DNA from: CAZCAC01 sp964496575
GTDB taxonomy: Bacteria; Planctomycetota; UBA1135; GCA-002686595
Length of the DNA stretch: 8,152 bases
Direction of reading: 5' to 3'
NCBI GenBank assembly: GCA_964496575.1
Contig: CAZCAC010000203.1
Location: forward strand, 1 to 8,152
Every line of letters starts with the position of its first letter. Position 1 is the stretch's first letter. Under the pieces are notes generated by a model. That model saw only the letters and a program-made list of their open reading frames with translations, did not search any database and was not told where the DNA came from. Below are positions 6,725-8,152 of this stretch, in pieces. The position numbers and the translations under genes were made by a program.

Positions 6725-7191
6725 GCGCGGGGCTCACCGACCGGACGGCGCTGGCCGAGGAGATCGCCGCGTGGCGGGCGCGGGGGGAGCGGGTGGTGCT
6801 CGCCAACGGTTGCTTCGACCTCCTGCACGTGGGGCACGTACGCTACCTCGAGGACGCGCGTTCGCGTGGGGATCGACTGGTGGTGGCGATCAACGACGAT
6901 GAATCGGTGCGCCGACTGAAGGGCGACGGGCGTCCCTTGATGCCGATCGAGGAGCGGGCGGAGCTCCTGCGCGCCCTCCGGTGCGTTGATCGCGTCGTCG
7001 CTTTCGGCGAGGTGAACATGGAGGTCACGTTGCGGACGCTGCGCCCCGACGTGCACGCCAAGGGGACCGACTACACCGTGGAGACCGTGCCCGAGGCGTC
7101 GATCGATCGCGAGCTCGGAATCGAGATCGCCATCTGCGGCGACCCGAAGGACCACTCGACGAGCGAGTTTCTCACCCGGGTGGACGGCTGA
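6721..7191 (+). CDS. HldE C-terminal-domain-like nucleotidyltransferase (split HldE partner)
   Basis: 156 aa from the ATG at 6721, which shares ATGA with the kinase stop and has GGAG (6712-6715) 5 nt upstream. It is a cytidylyltransferase-fold enzyme of the RfaE C-terminal type: VVLANGCFDLLHVGHVRYL (25-43) with the HVGH nucleotide-binding motif at 36-39, AINDDESVRRLKG (56-68), KGTDYTVETVPE (114-125) and HSTSEFL (145-151) in place of the usual STT motif. The family attaches a nucleotide to a sugar 1-phosphate, with ATP to heptose 1-phosphate in the characterised members. Fused to the preceding kinase it would reconstruct a complete HldE-like enzyme. The frame stays open upstream to 6646, but that extension only reads through the kinase gene. 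The final SEFL replaces the TTGIL of the HldE copy at the mobile-loop motif. Nucleotide and sugar specificity are unproven. Confidence 0.88.
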   Translation: MSAGLTDRTALAEEIAAWRARGERVVLANGCFDLLHVGHVRYLEDARSRGDRLVVAINDDESVRRLKGDGRPLMPIEERAELLRALRCVDRVVAFGEVNMEVTLRTLRPDVHAKGTDYTVETVPEASIDRELGIEIAICGDPKDHSTSEFLTRVDG

Positions 7192-7193
7192 AC

Positions 7194-7198
7194 GAGGG
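7194..7198 (+). promoter_or_regulatory. Ribosome binding site supporting a TTG start
   Basis: GAGGG lies 8 nt before the TTG at 7207. The preceding in-frame stop is at 7189-7191 and none of the five codons between that stop and 7207 is an ATG, GTG or TTG, so this site decides the start of the membrane protein. Confidence 0.6.
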
Positions 7199-7206
7199 CT
7201 ATCGTA

Positions 7207-8052
7207 TTGACGCATGAGAAGATCGACGGCGCGGGTGAGACGGTTGATGGGCGGCGCGCGCAGGGCCTGGGAGTCGCCGCGATCGGCTGCTTGATCGCCA
7301 CCTGGGGATCGATGTGCGGGATCGGCGGCGGCCTGTTCGCCGTGCCCCTCTTGCACTACATCTACAAGGTACCGCTGAAGAAGGCGGTGGTGATGTCGCT
7401 GTCGCTGGTCTTCGCGACCTGCGCCTCGTCGACGGTCTCGGAGCTCTTCCGCACGGACAGCGCGATCGAGTGGGGGATCGTCGCCGGCCTGGTGGTGGGC
7501 AGCCTCGTCGGCGCGCCGCTGGGTTTCCGCGTCGCACAGAGGATCGACACCCGCCGGCTCAAGATGGTCTTCATCTTCGTCTTGCTCTTCGTCGGCTTGC
7601 GGATCCTCGGGGCCTTGCCCGACTTTCTCTCCGGCGGGGAGGTCACCGGGACGACCCTTGACGTCGGCTGGACGGAGTACCTCGTGGCGATCGCGATCGG
7701 CGTCGGCGGTGGGTTCGTCGCGCCGCTCCTGGGGATCGGGGGTGGGCTGGTCGCGGTCCCTGCGCTGCACCTCGCCGTCCCGGTGATCGGCCACCTCGGA
7801 GCGCGGGCGTGCTCGCTGGCGATGGGGACGGTAGCGTCGAGCAAGTCGATGCTCCTCTACTACAAGGCGGACAAGCTCGATGTTCGCGCGTCGCTCAGCC
7901 TGGCTATCGGAGCGGTGGTGGGGGCGTGGATCGGCGTGCAGCTGGTTCACCTGGAGGCGTTGACCGACGTCGCCGAGAAGATGCTGGGCGGGACGCTGCT
8001 CTTCGTGTCGGGGCGGTTTGCGCTCGATGTGTGGAAGTCGAACCCGTCGTGA
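7207..8052 (+). CDS. TauE/SafE-family membrane permease
   Basis: 281 aa, an integral inner-membrane protein with about eight hydrophobic segments (near 22-50, 57-78, 87-107, 117-137, 157-190, 198-218, 228-248 and 254-275). The two halves are internal repeats, the hallmark of this family: GIGGGLFAVPLLH (38-50) and GIGGGLVAVPALH (177-189) occupy equivalent places. Each is followed by a small/Ser-rich helix (MSLSLVFATCASS and SLAMGTVASSKS). The family (formerly DUF81) moves sulfite, sulfonates or other small organic anions; members are often of unknown substrate. It uses a TTG start with GAGGG 8 nt upstream, 15 bp after the nucleotidyltransferase stop, so it looks like the last gene of the operon. 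The acidic and polar first 20 residues fit a cytoplasmic N-terminus. No terminator is visible between its stop and the repeat that begins 17 nt later. Confidence 0.85.
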   Translation: MTHEKIDGAGETVDGRRAQGLGVAAIGCLIATWGSMCGIGGGLFAVPLLHYIYKVPLKKAVVMSLSLVFATCASSTVSELFRTDSAIEWGIVAGLVVGSLVGAPLGFRVAQRIDTRRLKMVFIFVLLFVGLRILGALPDFLSGGEVTGTTLDVGWTEYLVAIAIGVGGGFVAPLLGIGGGLVAVPALHLAVPVIGHLGARACSLAMGTVASSKSMLLYYKADKLDVRASLSLAIGAVVGAWIGVQLVHLEALTDVAEKMLGGTLLFVSGRFALDVWKSNPS

Positions 8053-8068
8053 GGGTGCGGCGAGGAGT

Positions 8069-8149
8069 GACACGGAGGGAACAGAGGACACGGCGGTTTC
8101 ACACGGAGCTCACGGAGACGCGGAGCGGCACGGAGGAAACGGAGGACAC
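8069..8149 (+). repeat. CACGGAG-type short-period repeat, right copy
   Basis: This plus-strand run of degenerate CACGGAG units is the inverted counterpart of 1-81 (72 of 81 identical, no gaps). The best-conserved block, TTTCACACGGAG at positions 29-40 of the alignment, is identical in both copies. Repeat-like sequence continues to the window edge (8150-8152) and probably beyond. It lies 17 nt downstream of the TauE/SafE stop, in the same orientation relative to transcription as the left copy is to the acetate-kinase-like gene. Here the gene stops before the repeat, unlike on the left. Confidence 0.85.
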
Positions 8150-8152
8150 GGT

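Noticed and set aside
6172..8091. 639-codon minus-strand open frame across the kinase, transferase and permease genes
   Set aside because: It spans three supported plus-strand genes, shows no recognisable domain and begins within repeat sequence.
1..8149. Terminal inverted repeats of a transposon, or a CRISPR array
   Set aside because: There is no transposase or integrase in the window, and the repeats are short-period degenerate units with no spacer structure and no cas genes.
8053..8152. Intrinsic terminator after the permease gene
   Set aside because: No GC hairpin followed by a T-tract is visible; the repeat units are direct and do not fold well.

Overview
This is a high-GC bacterial window (by eye roughly two-thirds G+C, with strong third-position GC in every gene). 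ADP-heptose-type activating enzymes point to a Gram-negative-type or surface-glycan-producing bacterium. Short-period CACGGAG-type repeats at both window ends recall repeats I associate with Acidobacteriota, Planctomycetota and similar environmental phyla. That assignment is a weak guess: there is no rRNA or other phylogenetic marker here.

Layout. Positions 1-81 hold a degenerate CACGGAG repeat element. A minus-strand gene (16-1263) encodes an acetate-kinase-family protein whose last 21 codons and stop lie inside that repeat. A non-coding divergent region of about 308 bp (1264-1571) contains a perfect 10-bp inverted repeat just upstream of the kinase gene. Six plus-strand genes then follow with gaps of 25 bp or less: a deoxyhypusine-synthase-like protein (1572-2537), a full-length bifunctional HldE (2553-4028), a B12-binding-type radical SAM protein (4054-5685), a stand-alone HldE-type sugar kinase (5690-6724), a stand-alone HldE-type nucleotidyltransferase (6721-7191, ATGA overlap) and a TauE/SafE-family membrane protein with a TTG start (7207-8052). 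A second copy of the repeat (8069-8149) follows in opposite orientation. The repeats therefore bracket the locus as inverted repeats, each lying 3' of the outermost gene on its side.

How the genes may work together. HldE-type kinase and adenylyltransferase domains catalyse heptose-7-phosphate to heptose-1,7-bisphosphate, and heptose-1-phosphate to ADP-heptose. The operon carries this pair twice, once fused and once split, on either side of a radical SAM gene. The split kinase departs from the fused one at several usually conserved motifs, which suggests a second, different sugar substrate. GmhA, GmhB, HldD and glycosyltransferases are absent from the window. The deoxyhypusine-synthase-like protein lacks recognisable equivalents of the catalytic Lys and His, and the acetate-kinase-like protein has two conservative active-site changes (Arg to Lys, Asp to Glu), so three members look like re-purposed relatives of known enzymes. 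The working hypothesis is an uncharacterised modified-heptose or nucleotide-sugar pathway with a radical SAM tailoring step. This rests on context and motif reading only.
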